The notes: generated by a model not told the origin, from the letters alone. A stretch of 64,000 nt of DNA from Bog-752 sp963799395 (GCA_963799395.1 CAWCWZ010000063.1:66191-130190), one strand, 5' to 3'; shown: positions 27,685 to 37,028, counted from the first letter of the stretch. Made by a program: numbers and translations.

Positions 27685-28095
27685 CTAGGCTGCCTTGCGC
27701 ACCACCTCCGGGTGGGTGCTCACGCAGAGGATGTTGCCGTCGGGATCCTTGGACCAGGCCGACTTGAACTCGCCCATCGTGGCGACGCCGTTCACGGTCT
27801 TCAGACCCGGCTGATCGTAGTCCTCGAACCTGACACCCCTGGTGCGCAGATCGCCCACCGCTCCGTCGAACTCATTGGTGAGGAAGGTCGCCTGGGTATG
27901 ATCGGCCTTGTTGGGCTCGGCGCGCTGGTAGAGGAACAGCTTGCTCGTCTCGCCGACCCGTACGACCACGTTCCCCGGCATCTCCGGGGTCTCCTCGACC
28001 TCGAGGCCGAGCGTGTCGCGGTAGAAGCGCTTGCTGCGCTCGATGTCGGCGCAGGGCAACACGGTGCCTACTTCAGTGATCCGATGCTGTGACAC
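27685..28095 (-). CDS. VOC-family (glyoxalase/bleomycin-resistance-type) protein
   Basis: 136 residues from GTG 28095, chosen because AGGAGGTGG lies 6-7 bases upstream; the upstream GTG at 28104 would sit inside that site. Paired beta-alpha-beta-beta-beta modules: VLPCADIERSKRFYRDTLGLE and the second half with SAWSKDPDGNILCVS. The metal site probably uses His/Glu residues, but they are not all apparent (Glu near VEETPE, His in ADHTQA). Role unknown: ring cleavage, detoxification or epimerisation. Stop TAG. Confidence 0.8.
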   Translation of the reverse strand: MSQHRITEVGTVLPCADIERSKRFYRDTLGLEVEETPEMPGNVVVRVGETSKLFLYQRAEPNKADHTQATFLTNEFDGAVGDLRTRGVRFEDYDQPGLKTVNGVATMGEFKSAWSKDPDGNILCVSTHPEVVRKAA

Positions 28096-28104
28096 AAGAA
28101 CCAC

Positions 28105-28435
28105 CTCCTGGGCGGCTGACTAAAGCGTTCTCTCGGTCGTTTCCCGCTGCTCGCCGGGAGAAAACCGTCGCCGGCGCACGCGTCGCAGAAGACCATCCAC
28201 GCTGAGAAGACGCGTGCCCGACGCCGCGGGCGGGCCAGGTCAGGCGGCCCGCATCTCCTGCGTGTCTGGGTGGGGCGGTGCCATCCTCACACGGTTTCTC
28301 GTGTGAGGTTCGACCACGGCTGCACGGTGGAAACAGGAGTATTTCTATCCGCTTATGGGGCACAGGTGCGACATCGGGCGGGGAGGCTCAGTGGCCAGAC
28401 CCGAACCATCGCTTGGCAGGGTGAGGAGGGGCGTC
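28105..28435. other. Divergent intergenic region with a 9-bp hairpin
   Basis: 331 bases without a gene. 28285-28293 (CCTCACACG) and 28300-28308 (CGTGTGAGG) form a perfect stem with a GTTTCT loop about 130 bases before the oxidase start; it could be an operator or leader element. The ribosome site GAGGAGGGG precedes 28436. Confidence 0.5.
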
Positions 28436-29851
28436 ATGGCGACAGCAGCCCAGCATTCTCTTGATCCACTTTCGCAGCTGGAGACCGGTTTTCACGGTGC
28501 CGTCGTGCGGCCCGAGTCCCCGGAGTACGACGAGGCGCGATCGGTGTGGAACGGCATGATCGACAAGCGTCCGCGCGCCGTGGCCCGGTGCGCCGACGTC
28601 GAGGACGTGGTGCGTTCCGTGGACTTCGCGAGACGCTACCGCTGGCCGCTCGCGGTGCGCGGCGGCAGCCACAACGTGGCCGGGCTCGCTACCGTCGACG
28701 ACGGCCTCGTGATCGACCTGTCGGCGATGCGCCGCGTGACCGTGGACGTGGAACGCCGCGTGGCGCGCGTCGAGGGCGGCGCCACCTGGGCCGACGTCGA
28801 TGGCGCCGGTCAGGAGCACGCGCTCGCGACACCGGGTGGGCTGATCTCGGAGACGGGCGTTGCCGGCCTCACGCTCTCCGGCGGCCTCGGCTGGCTGCGC
28901 GGCAAGCACGGCGTCACCTGCGACAACGTCATCTCCGCCGAACTCGTCACCGCCGACGGCCGCCTGGTCACGGCCAGTGAGAGCGAGAACCCCGACCTGC
29001 TCTGGGCGCTGCGCGGCGGCGGCGGTAACTTCGGCGTGGTCACCGCGTTCGAGTTCCTCCTGCACCCGGTCGGACCGGAGGTGATGTTCGCCTTCGTGTT
29101 CCACGACGGCCGGCGCCGCCGCGAAGCCCTGCGCTTCTTTCGCGAGTTCGCGGCGACGACGCCCGACGAGCTCGCCCCAGTGGCCGTCCTCGGCACCGTG
29201 CCGCAGGGCGCTGCCGAGTTCCCACCGGAGACCCATGGCCGCACCTTCACGGCCTTCGCCGGCCCCTACATCGGACCCATTGAGGTGGGCGAGCGCGTCG
29301 TGCGGCCGCTGCGCGAGTTCGGCGAGCCGCTCGCCGACTTCAGCGGTCGCACCTCGTGGCTGGACGTGCAGAGCGTCTTCAATGCCGAGTACCCACGCGG
29401 ACAGCGCTACTACTGGAAGTCGGCGCTGCTCGACGACCTCAGCGACGAGGCCATCGAGGTGATCGCCCGCGCCGCCGACGCCCAGGTCTCCGAGCTCACC
29501 ACGATCGACGTCTGGCATCTGGGAGGAGCGGTGCGACACGAGCCGCCCGGCGGTGCCGCCTTCGGCGGCCGCACCGCGACGTTCATGGCGAGTCCCGAGG
29601 CCAACTGGGTCCTGTCCTCCGACGACGCGGCCAACATGAAGTGGGCGCGCAAGCTGGTCACCGACCTGCAGCCGTTCTCGGGCGGTGCAAACTACCTCAA
29701 CTTCCCCGGGTTCGTCGAGGAGGGCGAGGGGCTGATGCGGGCCGCCTTCGGCGACCGCTACGAGCGCCTCGTGGCGGTCAAGACCAAGTGGGATCCGGAG
29801 AACCTCTTCCGCCTGAACCAGAACATCGCGCCCCGAAGCGCCGGGGCATGA
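28436..29851 (+). CDS. FAD-linked BBE-type oxidoreductase
   Basis: 471 residues. Berberine-bridge-enzyme-like flavoprotein: PP-loop region RWPLAVRGGSHNVAGLATVDD (the His of the family's bicovalent FAD site is in RGGSHN), FAD fold with GGATWADVDGAGQ and GLTLSGGLGWLRGKHG, GNFGVVTAFEF, and the C-terminal BBE domain NYLNFPGFVEEGEG with KWDPENLFRLNQNI. Oxidises sugars, alcohols or alkaloid-like rings with O2 or another acceptor. ATG 28436 has a good ribosome site. Its presence implies some contact with oxygen, or an alternative electron acceptor. It overlaps the following short frame by ATGA. Confidence 0.85.
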   Translation: MATAAQHSLDPLSQLETGFHGAVVRPESPEYDEARSVWNGMIDKRPRAVARCADVEDVVRSVDFARRYRWPLAVRGGSHNVAGLATVDDGLVIDLSAMRRVTVDVERRVARVEGGATWADVDGAGQEHALATPGGLISETGVAGLTLSGGLGWLRGKHGVTCDNVISAELVTADGRLVTASESENPDLLWALRGGGGNFGVVTAFEFLLHPVGPEVMFAFVFHDGRRRREALRFFREFAATTPDELAPVAVLGTVPQGAAEFPPETHGRTFTAFAGPYIGPIEVGERVVRPLREFGEPLADFSGRTSWLDVQSVFNAEYPRGQRYYWKSALLDDLSDEAIEVIARAADAQVSELTTIDVWHLGGAVRHEPPGGAAFGGRTATFMASPEANWVLSSDDAANMKWARKLVTDLQPFSGGANYLNFPGFVEEGEGLMRAAFGDRYERLVAVKTKWDPENLFRLNQNIAPRSAGA

Positions 29852-30006
29852 CCCGAGATCCGACCGCGACGGTGCACCTCTACCAGGGCGGGCCGACCGT
29901 GGGAATGCAGCATGAGCGCATCCAGGACGGCAAGATCGTCTCGTACCACACCTACTACGATCAGCTCGGCCTGCTGACCCAGTTGGGCCTTATGGGCGGG
30001 TCGTGA
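29848..30006 (+). pseudogene. SnoaL-like fold fragment
   Basis: 52 residues starting in the ATGA overlap with the oxidase. Residues 10-45 (HERIQDGKIVSYHTYYDQLG) look like the final strands of a SnoaL/NTF2-like polyketide-cyclase or ester-cyclase family protein, normally about 130 residues. The N-terminal two thirds are absent, so this is a remnant; alternatively it is a short genuine peptide. Confidence 0.5.
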
Positions 30007-30140
30007 AATGCAGGCCGGAAGCCTGGGCGTCGAGCAGAGGTGAGACACACGGGGGAGAGAGTCGACACGGGGCCTTCCCCGACGATGTCGAGGCACGGGC
30101 GCGAATCACCAGAGACCCGCGATTCGTGGCGCAGTCTTGG

Positions 30141-30213
30141 AGCCGACGCCCGGAATCGAACCGGGGACCCCATCATTACGAGTGATGTGCTCTGCCAGCT
30201 GAGCTACGTCGGC
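30141..30213 (-). tRNA. trnT: tRNA-Thr (anticodon CGT)
   Basis: The reverse strand folds as a cloverleaf: acceptor GCCGACG with CGTCGGC and discriminator T (no encoded CCA), D-arm GCTC-AGCTGGCA-GAGC, anticodon stem CATCA/TGATG around CTCGTAA, and T-arm with GGTTCGATTCC. The anticodon CGT reads ACG threonine codons. Length 73. Confidence 0.95.
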
Positions 30214-30646
30214 CCACGAGTGAACGCCGCCAGATTGTAGGTCAGCGGGCCGCTCGTGCCAAGCGCCGGCCGTGGTCGCGCGGCCGCGCTCGGGCGGCGC
30301 CCCGGCGCGCCCCCAAAAGGCAGTCATCGCGCACCCCGGTTTGTACACCTGGGACCGCGAATCGCGCGTGCTTCTGTGCTACTTTTCGAAGCTGGGGAAT
30401 GCCAGAATCCGGCTGCACATGGGCACTCCCCATGCTACACTTCAGAGACTTGCACACAGATTCACAAGGCGCATCCAAAGCGCCGGTCGTGGGCCGGTTT
30501 TCCGCGGTCGCGAAAACCACGAGAGAGGCGGGGGAGCGAGCCTTGGTACTCTCACAGCGAGTGTCCGTACGTCCACACGTCACCGTCCAGAGCGGAGCGC
30601 GTGGGTGTCAAGTCGTGGGGAGCCACGTGATGATCTGGAGAGGAGA
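30214..30646. other. Leader and promoter region of the Hdr-Mvh operon
   Basis: 433 bases between tRNA-Thr and hdrC. The first part is GC-rich; from about 30340 it is AT-richer (TACTTTTCGAAGC), then comes the candidate promoter with the inverted repeat, then an untranslated leader of about 200 bases with no gene-like frame. A CGG-rich tract with short repeats (about 30475-30560) may fold. No riboswitch class is recognised. Confidence 0.5.
30414..30441 (+). promoter_or_regulatory. Possible promoter with inverted repeat, Hdr-Mvh operon
   Basis: TGCACA (30414-30419), 16 bases, TACACT (30436-30441). Between the hexamers lies a perfect inverted repeat, CATGGG (30418-30423) and CCCATG (30429-30434), with a five-base gap. 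A repressor bound there would block RNA polymerase. Match to consensus is moderate. Confidence 0.4.
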
Positions 30647-31234
30647 ATGACGGAGCTAGCTACCACGCCACAGGCCAAAGCCGTGCACAAGGCATTCGTC
30701 GACGACGTCATGCGCATGCCCGCCGGCGAGAAGATCAAGATCTGTCAGCAGTGCGGCACCTGCACCGGTTCGTGCCCGACGAGCTACCTCATGGACTACG
30801 GTCCGCGCGAGGTGATCGGCGCTTTCCGGGCCGGCATGATCGACAAGGTCGTCAAGAGCAACACGATCTGGCTGTGCACGTCGTGCTATTTCTGCACGGT
30901 GCGCTGCCCGGCCGGCATCAAGATCACCGACCTCATGTACGAGCTCAAGCGCCTCGGCATGAAGTACGACCTCCTGCCGAAGAGCAGCAAGAACCCGGCC
31001 ATGACCAAGTACTTCATCGACAGCGTCCACAAGCACGGCCGCAACCACGAGGTCGAGCTCATCGGCAAGTTCGTGATGACCAAGAACCCGGGCCTCGCCC
31101 TCAAGTTCACAGGGGTCGGCGCCAAGCTGTTCTTCGGCGGTCGCCTGCCGCTCTTCGCCAAGAACATCAGAGGCCGCGACGAGCTCAACAAGATCTCGGC
31201 CTATCTCGAGGCCGAGGAGGCGAAGGTCCAATGA
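30647..31234 (+). CDS. hdrC: Heterodisulfide reductase subunit C (HdrC)
   Basis: 195 residues. Two [4Fe-4S] ferredoxin motifs: C33-x2-C36-x2-C39-x3-C43 (ICQQCGTCTGSCP) and C77-x2-C80-x2-C83-x3-C87 (LCTSCYFCTVRCP). It carries electrons between HdrA and HdrB. No membrane segment is seen, as expected for soluble HdrABC. The start ATG has GGAGAGGAGA upstream. It is the first gene of the operon; its stop overlaps hdrB (ATGA). Outside methanogens, HdrABC-Mvh complexes occur in acetogens and sulfate reducers, where a disulfide other than CoM-S-S-CoB, or a methylene-THF reductase partner, is served. Confidence 0.9.
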   Translation: MTELATTPQAKAVHKAFVDDVMRMPAGEKIKICQQCGTCTGSCPTSYLMDYGPREVIGAFRAGMIDKVVKSNTIWLCTSCYFCTVRCPAGIKITDLMYELKRLGMKYDLLPKSSKNPAMTKYFIDSVHKHGRNHEVELIGKFVMTKNPGLALKFTGVGAKLFFGGRLPLFAKNIRGRDELNKISAYLEAEEAKVQ

Positions 31235-32103
31235 GATACCTCTACTACCCGGGCTGCTCGGCCGAGGCGACGGGCAAGGCCTACGACATCTCGAGCCGTG
31301 CCCTCATGGCCAAGCTGGGCGTCGAGATGATCGAGATCGACGACTGGAACTGTTGCGGCGCCACGAGCTACTTCTCGGTGCGCGAGCTCGACTCGTTCGC
31401 CATCGCCGCCCGCAACCTGGCGATCGCCCAGCAGCAGGGCGACGAAGACCTCGTCGCCATCTGCAACGCCTGCTACACGGCGCTTTCCAAGACCAACCGC
31501 TACATGAACGACAGCGACGAGGTCTTCAAGGCCGTCAACGGCGCCCTGGGCGCCGTTGGCCGCAGCTACGACGGCACCAAGCGCGTACGCCACATCATGG
31601 ACGTGCTGGTGAACGACATCGGGCTCGACACCATCGCCGGCAAGGTCACCCGGCGCCTCACGGGCATCAAGGTGGCGCCCTACTACGGCTGCCAGTTCTC
31701 GCGGCCCATGGGCACCTTCGACGATCCCGAGTTCCCGACCACCATGGACGCCTTCTTCAAGGCCCTGGGCGCCGAGGTCGTCGACTACCCCTCCAAGGTC
31801 AAGTGCTGCGGCGGCATGATGATGATGACCAAAGAAGACGCCGCCCTGCGCATGTGCCACGAGCTGTTAAAGACGGCCGCCGACAAGGGCGCCGACGTCA
31901 TGATCGCGGCCTGTCCGCTGTGCGAGATGAACCTCGAGGCCTACCAGCCCCGGGTCAACGCCGCCTTCGGCACCGACTTCAAGATCCCGGTCATGTACTT
32001 CACCCAGCTCGCCGGCCTTGCGTTCGGCGTCGAACCCAAGAAGCTCGCCATCGACTTGCAGATCGTCTCCTGCGACGACGTGCTCGCGGCGATCCCGGCG
32101 TGA
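31231..32103 (+). CDS. hdrB: Heterodisulfide reductase subunit B (HdrB)
   Basis: 290 residues. Two CCG-type cysteine sets for the non-cubane [4Fe-4S] clusters: the first with YYPGCSAEA, WNCCGATSY and CNACYTAL; the second with YYGCQFSRP, VKCCGGMMM and CPLCEMN. HdrB holds the site of disulfide reduction. Full length for the family (about 290-300). Coupled to hdrC by ATGA and followed after 20 bases by hdrA. In a bacterium the physiological substrate is unknown; the intact active site argues for a thiol/disulfide reaction. Confidence 0.9.
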   Translation: MRYLYYPGCSAEATGKAYDISSRALMAKLGVEMIEIDDWNCCGATSYFSVRELDSFAIAARNLAIAQQQGDEDLVAICNACYTALSKTNRYMNDSDEVFKAVNGALGAVGRSYDGTKRVRHIMDVLVNDIGLDTIAGKVTRRLTGIKVAPYYGCQFSRPMGTFDDPEFPTTMDAFFKALGAEVVDYPSKVKCCGGMMMMTKEDAALRMCHELLKTAADKGADVMIAACPLCEMNLEAYQPRVNAAFGTDFKIPVMYFTQLAGLAFGVEPKKLAIDLQIVSCDDVLAAIPA

Positions 32104-32123
32104 GCGGCGAGGAGGAGATGACG

Positions 32124-34100
32124 ATGGCTGAAGAGAAGATCGGCGTCTACATCTGCCACTGCGGCACCAACATCGCCGGCAAGGTGAACGTCGACGAGGT
32201 CACCGAGTGGGCCGCCACGCAGCCCAACGTGGCCGTCGCGCGCGAGTACAAGTACATGTGCTCCGACCCCGGCCAGGACCTCATCAAGAACGACATCAAG
32301 GAGCTCGGCATCACGCGCGCGGTCGTGGCGGCCTGCTCGCCGACCATGCACGAGCCGACCTTCCGCAAGGCGGCCTCAGACGGTGGCCTCAACCCGTACC
32401 TGCTGCAGATGGCCAACATCCGCGAGCACTGCTCGTGGGTGACCATCGACCCGACGGCCGCCACGGCCAAGGCCAAGCGCATCTTGAGCGCGCAGATCCA
32501 TCGTCTGCCGTTGAACGAGTCGCTCGAGCCCATCGAGGTGCCGGTCAACCACGACGTCCTGGTCGTGGGCGGCGGCATCGCCGGCATCGAGGCGGCCCTC
32601 AAGCTGTCGGCTACCGGCAAGCACGTCACGCTGGTCGAGCGCAATCCCTCGATCGGCGGCCACATGGCCATGTTCGACAAGACCTTCCCCACGCTAGACT
32701 GCGCCGCCTGCATCCTGACTCCCAAGATGTCGGCCCTCGGCAAGGACCCCAACATCACCCTCATGGCCTACTCCGAGGTCGAGCACGTCGAAGGCTACGT
32801 CGGCAACTTCACGGTCAAGGTCCGCAAGAAGGCGCGCTACGTCAACACCGACACCTGCACGGGCTGCGGCGCCTGCCAGGAGGCCTGCGTCGTGCGCAAG
32901 GTCAAGAGCGAGTTCGACCAGGGCCTCGGCTTCCGTAGCGCCATCTACATCCCGTTCCCGCAGGCGGTGCCGTTGCGCGCCACGATCGACCCGGCCAAGT
33001 GCCTCACGCTCTCCAAGGGCAAGTGCAAGCAGCAGTCCTGCGTGCCGGCCTGCGGCCCGGGCGCCATCGACTTCGAGCAGAAGGACGAAGTCGTCGAGCT
33101 CGACGTCGGCGCCATCGTCATGGCCACCGGCTTCGAGCTGTGGGACGCAAGGCAGGAGTCGCGCTACGGCTACGGCCGCCTCGACAACGTGATCACGAGC
33201 CTCGAGTTCGAGCGCATCTCCAACGCCTCGGGCCCGACCGGCGGCCACATCGTCTGCAAGAACGGCGAGGCGCCCAAGTCGGTCGCCATCCTCCACTGCG
33301 TCGGCAGCCGCGACGAGAACTACCAGGAGTTCTGCTCGCGCGTGTGCTGCATGTACTCGCTCAAGTTCTCGCACCTGATCAAGGAGCACCTGCCCGAGAC
33401 CGAGGTGTACGAGCTCTACATCGACATGCGCTGCTACGGCAAGAACTACGAGGAGTTCTACAAGCGGCTCATGGTCGAGGGCGTCAACTTCGTCCGCGGC
33501 CGCGCCGCCGAAGTCACCGACGTCGCCCTCTCGCCCGACGAAGAGGGGCGTCTCGTGGTCAAGACCGAAGACACGCTGCTGGGCATAGTAAGGCGCATCC
33601 CGGCCGACATGGTGATCCTCTCGGCCGGGCTCTCGCCGGCCCACGACGCCAAAGAGGTCTCGCAGGTCTTCGGCTTCGGCTGCAGCTCCAACGGCTTCTA
33701 CCTCGAGCGCCATCCCAAGCTCGAGCCGGTCGCCACGGTCACCGACGGCATCTTCATCGCCGGCTGCTGCCAGTACCCCAAGGACATCCCCGACACGGTC
33801 GCCCAGGCGGGCGCCGCGGCGGCCGGCGTGCTGGGCCTGGTCGACAACGACACCGTCAAGGTCGAACCGACCATCTCCTACATCGATCCCGAGAAGTGCT
33901 CGGGCTGCCACATCTGTGTGGGTCTGTGCCCGCACAACGCCATCCAGTACAACGAAGAGAAGGACGCAGCCGAGGTGATCGAGGCGGCCTGCAAGGGCTG
34001 TGGCGTGTGCGTTTCGGCCTGCGGCTCCAACGTGCCGCAGCAGCGAGGCTACCTCGACACGCAGATCTTCGCCGAGATCGAAGGGGCGCTCGCCGTCTAG
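32124..34100 (+). CDS. hdrA: Heterodisulfide reductase subunit A (HdrA), flavin bifurcation subunit
   Basis: 658 residues, the single-copy HdrA length. N-terminal region with YICHCGTNIAGKV and AACSPTMHEPTF; FAD domain from about 145 (VLVVGGGIAGIEAALKLS; MFDKTFPTLDCAACILTPKM); an inserted iron-sulfur motif TCTGCGACQEACVVRK; a further FAD segment VILSAGLSP; and a C-terminal two-cluster ferredoxin (CSGCHICVGLCPHNAI; CKGCGVCVSACGSN). In the complex HdrA's FAD splits electron pairs from Mvh between the disulfide and ferredoxin. I chose ATG 32124: GGAGGAG at 32111-32117 is too close to the ATG at 32118. Stop TAG. Confidence 0.93.
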   Translation: MAEEKIGVYICHCGTNIAGKVNVDEVTEWAATQPNVAVAREYKYMCSDPGQDLIKNDIKELGITRAVVAACSPTMHEPTFRKAASDGGLNPYLLQMANIREHCSWVTIDPTAATAKAKRILSAQIHRLPLNESLEPIEVPVNHDVLVVGGGIAGIEAALKLSATGKHVTLVERNPSIGGHMAMFDKTFPTLDCAACILTPKMSALGKDPNITLMAYSEVEHVEGYVGNFTVKVRKKARYVNTDTCTGCGACQEACVVRKVKSEFDQGLGFRSAIYIPFPQAVPLRATIDPAKCLTLSKGKCKQQSCVPACGPGAIDFEQKDEVVELDVGAIVMATGFELWDARQESRYGYGRLDNVITSLEFERISNASGPTGGHIVCKNGEAPKSVAILHCVGSRDENYQEFCSRVCCMYSLKFSHLIKEHLPETEVYELYIDMRCYGKNYEEFYKRLMVEGVNFVRGRAAEVTDVALSPDEEGRLVVKTEDTLLGIVRRIPADMVILSAGLSPAHDAKEVSQVFGFGCSSNGFYLERHPKLEPVATVTDGIFIAGCCQYPKDIPDTVAQAGAAAAGVLGLVDNDTVKVEPTISYIDPEKCSGCHICVGLCPHNAIQYNEEKDAAEVIEAACKGCGVCVSACGSNVPQQRGYLDTQIFAEIEGALAV

Positions 34101-34126
34101 GCGGGCGCGACCGTAAGGAGACGACA

Positions 34127-34591
34127 GTGAGTGACAACGGATTCGAACCACGGCTGATCGGGTTCCTGTGCCGTTGGTGCAGCTACAACGGCGCCGATCT
34201 GGCCGGCACGGCACGCCTCAAGTACCCGCCGAACATGGTGCCCATCAAGACCAACTGCTCCGGGCGCGTCGATCCCACGCACATCATGAAGGCCTTCGCC
34301 GAGGGCGCCGACGGCGTGATCATCGCCGGCTGCCACCCCGGCGACTGCCACTACATCAACGGCAACTACCGCACGGCGGGTCGCTACCCGCTCATGGAGA
34401 AGCTGCTCGAGCAGCTCGGCCTCGAGCACGGCCGCGTGCGGCTCGAGTGGGTCTCGGCGGCCGAAGGCGACAAGTTCGCCCGCGTCGTCTCCGAGTTCAC
34501 CGAGGAGATCCGGGCGCTCGGCCCGCTGGGCTGGAGCGAACAGTTCAAAGACGAGGCCGCCGCAGTGGCCCCGGAGGCGGTGACCGCATGA
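34127..34591 (+). CDS. mvhD: F420-non-reducing hydrogenase iron-sulfur subunit D (MvhD)
   Basis: 154 residues. MvhD contains a [2Fe-2S] cluster that passes electrons from hydrogenase to HdrA; its motif is visible: FLCRWCSYNGADLAG, VDPTHIMKAFAEGADGV and IIAGCHPGDCHYINGNY. GTG 34127 follows AAGGAG by six bases. The stop overlaps the small-subunit ATG (ATGA). Its place between hdrA and the hydrogenase genes is the diagnostic bridge of Hdr-Mvh complexes. Confidence 0.92.
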   Translation: MSDNGFEPRLIGFLCRWCSYNGADLAGTARLKYPPNMVPIKTNCSGRVDPTHIMKAFAEGADGVIIAGCHPGDCHYINGNYRTAGRYPLMEKLLEQLGLEHGRVRLEWVSAAEGDKFARVVSEFTEEIRALGPLGWSEQFKDEAAAVAPEAVTA

Positions 34592-35559
34592 GCAAGTTCA
34601 AGTTCGCCATGTACTGGGCGGGCAGCTGCGGCGGCTGCGAGATCGCCCTGCTCGAGATCAAGGACAAGATCATCGAGGTCGACCAGAACTACGACGTCGT
34701 CTTCTGGCCGGCCGCGGCCGACTTCAAGTACAAGGACCTCGAGGCCTACGACGACGGCTACATCGACGTCTGCCTGTTCAACGGCTGCGTCCGCAACTCC
34801 GAGAACGAGCACATCGCCAACGTGCTGCGGGCCAAGAGCAAGGTGCTGGTCGCGTTCGGCGCCTGCGCCACCATGGGCGGCATCCCCGGCCTCGCCAACG
34901 TCTCGAGCGCCCAGGAGATCAAGGACCTCGTCTACACGCAGAACCCGTCGCTCGACAACCCCGACAAGGTCTACCCGCAGGAGCACTTCACGGTGCCCGA
35001 GGGCGAGCTCGACCTGCCGCACCTGTACGACACCGTCAAGACGCTCGACCAGACCGTCGACGTCGACTACTTCATGCCGGGCTGCCCGCCCGAAGCCCAC
35101 CAGATCGCGGGCGTGCTCGACGTCGTCACCGCCGCCCTCAAGGGCGAGGGTGCGCTGCCGGCCAAGGGAGCGACCATCGGCGTCGCGCCCAAGTCGTGCT
35201 GCGACGAATGCGAGCGCGTCAAGGACGAAAAGAAGATCGCCGGCTTCAAGCGCATCTGGGAGTTCATCCCCGATCCCGAGAAGTGCCTCCTCGAGCAGGG
35301 CCTGATCTGCATGGGCCCGGCGACCGCCGCCGGCTGCGGCTCGCGCTGCACCAGCGTCGGCATGCCGTGCCGCGGCTGCTACGGTCCGCCCGAGGGCGTG
35401 GTCGACCAGGGCGCCAAGATGCTCAGCACGCTGGCCTCGATCGTCGACGCACCCGATCCCGACGAGATCGCCCGTATCGCGGCCACCGTGCCCGATCCGG
35501 TAGGCACGTTCTACCGCTTCGGTCTCGCCAGCTCGCTGCTCAGGAGGGCGAGAGTCTGA
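34588..35559 (+). CDS. mvhG: [NiFe]-hydrogenase small subunit (MvhG-like)
   Basis: 323 residues. Cysteine ligands for the electron-transfer clusters: proximal site in GSCGGCEIALLE, GACATMGGIPGL and MPGCPPEAHQ; further Cys in SCCDECERVK, LEQGLICMGPATAAGCG and GMPCRGCYGPPEG. No twin-arginine leader, so the enzyme is cytoplasmic, as group 3c hydrogenases are. It is coupled to mvhD by ATGA and to the large subunit by TGATG. It takes electrons from the [NiFe] centre to MvhD and then to HdrA. Confidence 0.92.
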   Translation: MSKFKFAMYWAGSCGGCEIALLEIKDKIIEVDQNYDVVFWPAAADFKYKDLEAYDDGYIDVCLFNGCVRNSENEHIANVLRAKSKVLVAFGACATMGGIPGLANVSSAQEIKDLVYTQNPSLDNPDKVYPQEHFTVPEGELDLPHLYDTVKTLDQTVDVDYFMPGCPPEAHQIAGVLDVVTAALKGEGALPAKGATIGVAPKSCCDECERVKDEKKIAGFKRIWEFIPDPEKCLLEQGLICMGPATAAGCGSRCTSVGMPCRGCYGPPEGVVDQGAKMLSTLASIVDAPDPDEIARIAATVPDPVGTFYRFGLASSLLRRARV

Positions 35560-37028
35560 TGAAGAAGATAAGCGTCGATCCCATCACCCGCCTCGAAGGT
35601 CACGGCAAGATCGAGATCTTCGTCGACGACGACAACAAGGTGCAGAACGTCTACTTCCAGATCCCCGAGCTGCGCGGCTTCGAGCGCTTCTGCCTGGGGC
35701 GGCCGGTCGAAGAGCTGGCCCGCATCACGCCGCGCATCTGCGGCGTCTGCCCCGAAGCCCACCACATGGCCGCCACCAAGGCCATCGACCAGGTCTTCGG
35801 GGTCGAGGTGGCGCCCACCGGGCGCAAGCTGCGCGAGCTGCTCTACAACGCCTTCTACGTCACCGACCACACCACCCACTTCTACATCCTCGCCGGCCCC
35901 GACTTCATCATGGGCCCCGAGTCCGACCCCGCGAAGCGCAACATCCTGGGCGTCATCAACAAGGTCGGTCTCGAGATCGGCGGCGCCGTGATCAAGCTGC
36001 GGGCCGACGCCGCCGAGCTGATCAGCATGATCGGCGGCAAGCAGATCCACCCGGTCATGGGCCTGCCGGGCGGCGTCAGCCAGGCGATCACGGCCGAGCA
36101 GCGCGACCGCATGGTGCAGATCACGACCGAGCAGGTCGAGTTCGCCAAGTTCACTATGGGCCTGTTCAACGACGTGGTGCTGGGCAACAACGACTACGTC
36201 GACCTCATCAAGAGCGACGCCTTCACCCACGAGACCTACTACATGGGTCTCGTCGACGAGAACAACAAGGTCAACTTCTACGACGGCAAGGTGCGCGTCG
36301 TCGGCCCCGACGGGACCGAGCTCGAGAAGTTCGAGGGCAAGGACTACCTGGCCCACCTGGCCGAGCACGTCGAGCCCTACAGCTACCTCGTCTACCCGTA
36401 CCTCAAGTCGGTGGGCTGGAAGGGCTTCGTCGACGGCAAGGGCTCGGGCGTCTACCGCGCCTCGCCGCTCAGCCGCCTGAACGCCTCCGACGGCATGGCC
36501 ACGCCGCTCGCCCAGGCCGAGTACGAGCGCTTCTACGAGACCCTCGGCGGCAAGCCGGTGCACGCTACCCTGGCGACCCACTGGGCGCGCTTGGTCGAGC
36601 TGCTCTACGCGGCCGAGCGGGCCCACGAGCTGGCCACCGACCCCGATATCGTGAGCACCGACGTGCGCAACATCCCCACCGGCATCGTCGGCGAGGGCGT
36701 CGGCGTGGTCGAAGCGCCGCGCGGCACGCTCTACCACCACTACAAGACCGACGACAAGGGCATGGTCACGGCCGTCAACCTGATCGTCGGCACGACCAAC
36801 AACAACGCCGCCATCTCGATGTCGCTCAAGAAGGCGGCCGAGGGCCTGCTGACGGGCGGCAAGGAGATCAAAGAGGGCACGCTCAACATGATCGAGATGG
36901 CCTTCCGCGCCTACGATCCGTGCTTCGGCTGCGCCACACACACGCTGCCCGGCGAGATGCCGCTCGAGATCACCGTCCGCAACGAGACGAGCCACGACGT
37001 CGTCGCGACAGCCAAGAGGAACATGTAG
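35559..37028 (+). CDS. mvhA: [NiFe]-hydrogenase large subunit (MvhA-like)
   Basis: 489 residues. Nickel ligands are complete: L1 motif RICGVCPEAHH (C61, C64) and L2 motif DPCFGCATH (C455, C458, H461). 28 residues follow H461, a tail that the maturation protease encoded next must remove. N-terminal ITRLEGHGKIEI is typical. It oxidises H2 (or makes it) inside the Mvh-Hdr complex. The start codon overlaps the preceding stop (TGATG). Stop TAG. All signs fit an active enzyme, not a membrane complex I-type relative. Confidence 0.93.
   Translation: MKKISVDPITRLEGHGKIEIFVDDDNKVQNVYFQIPELRGFERFCLGRPVEELARITPRICGVCPEAHHMAATKAIDQVFGVEVAPTGRKLRELLYNAFYVTDHTTHFYILAGPDFIMGPESDPAKRNILGVINKVGLEIGGAVIKLRADAAELISMIGGKQIHPVMGLPGGVSQAITAEQRDRMVQITTEQVEFAKFTMGLFNDVVLGNNDYVDLIKSDAFTHETYYMGLVDENNKVNFYDGKVRVVGPDGTELEKFEGKDYLAHLAEHVEPYSYLVYPYLKSVGWKGFVDGKGSGVYRASPLSRLNASDGMATPLAQAEYERFYETLGGKPVHATLATHWARLVELLYAAERAHELATDPDIVSTDVRNIPTGIVGEGVGVVEAPRGTLYHHYKTDDKGMVTAVNLIVGTTNNNAAISMSLKKAAEGLLTGGKEIKEGTLNMIEMAFRAYDPCFGCATHTLPGEMPLEITVRNETSHDVVATAKRNM

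Noticed and set aside
30272..30646. N-terminal extension of HdrC
   Set aside because: The extended part has no family likeness, and a strong ribosome site lies just before ATG 30647.
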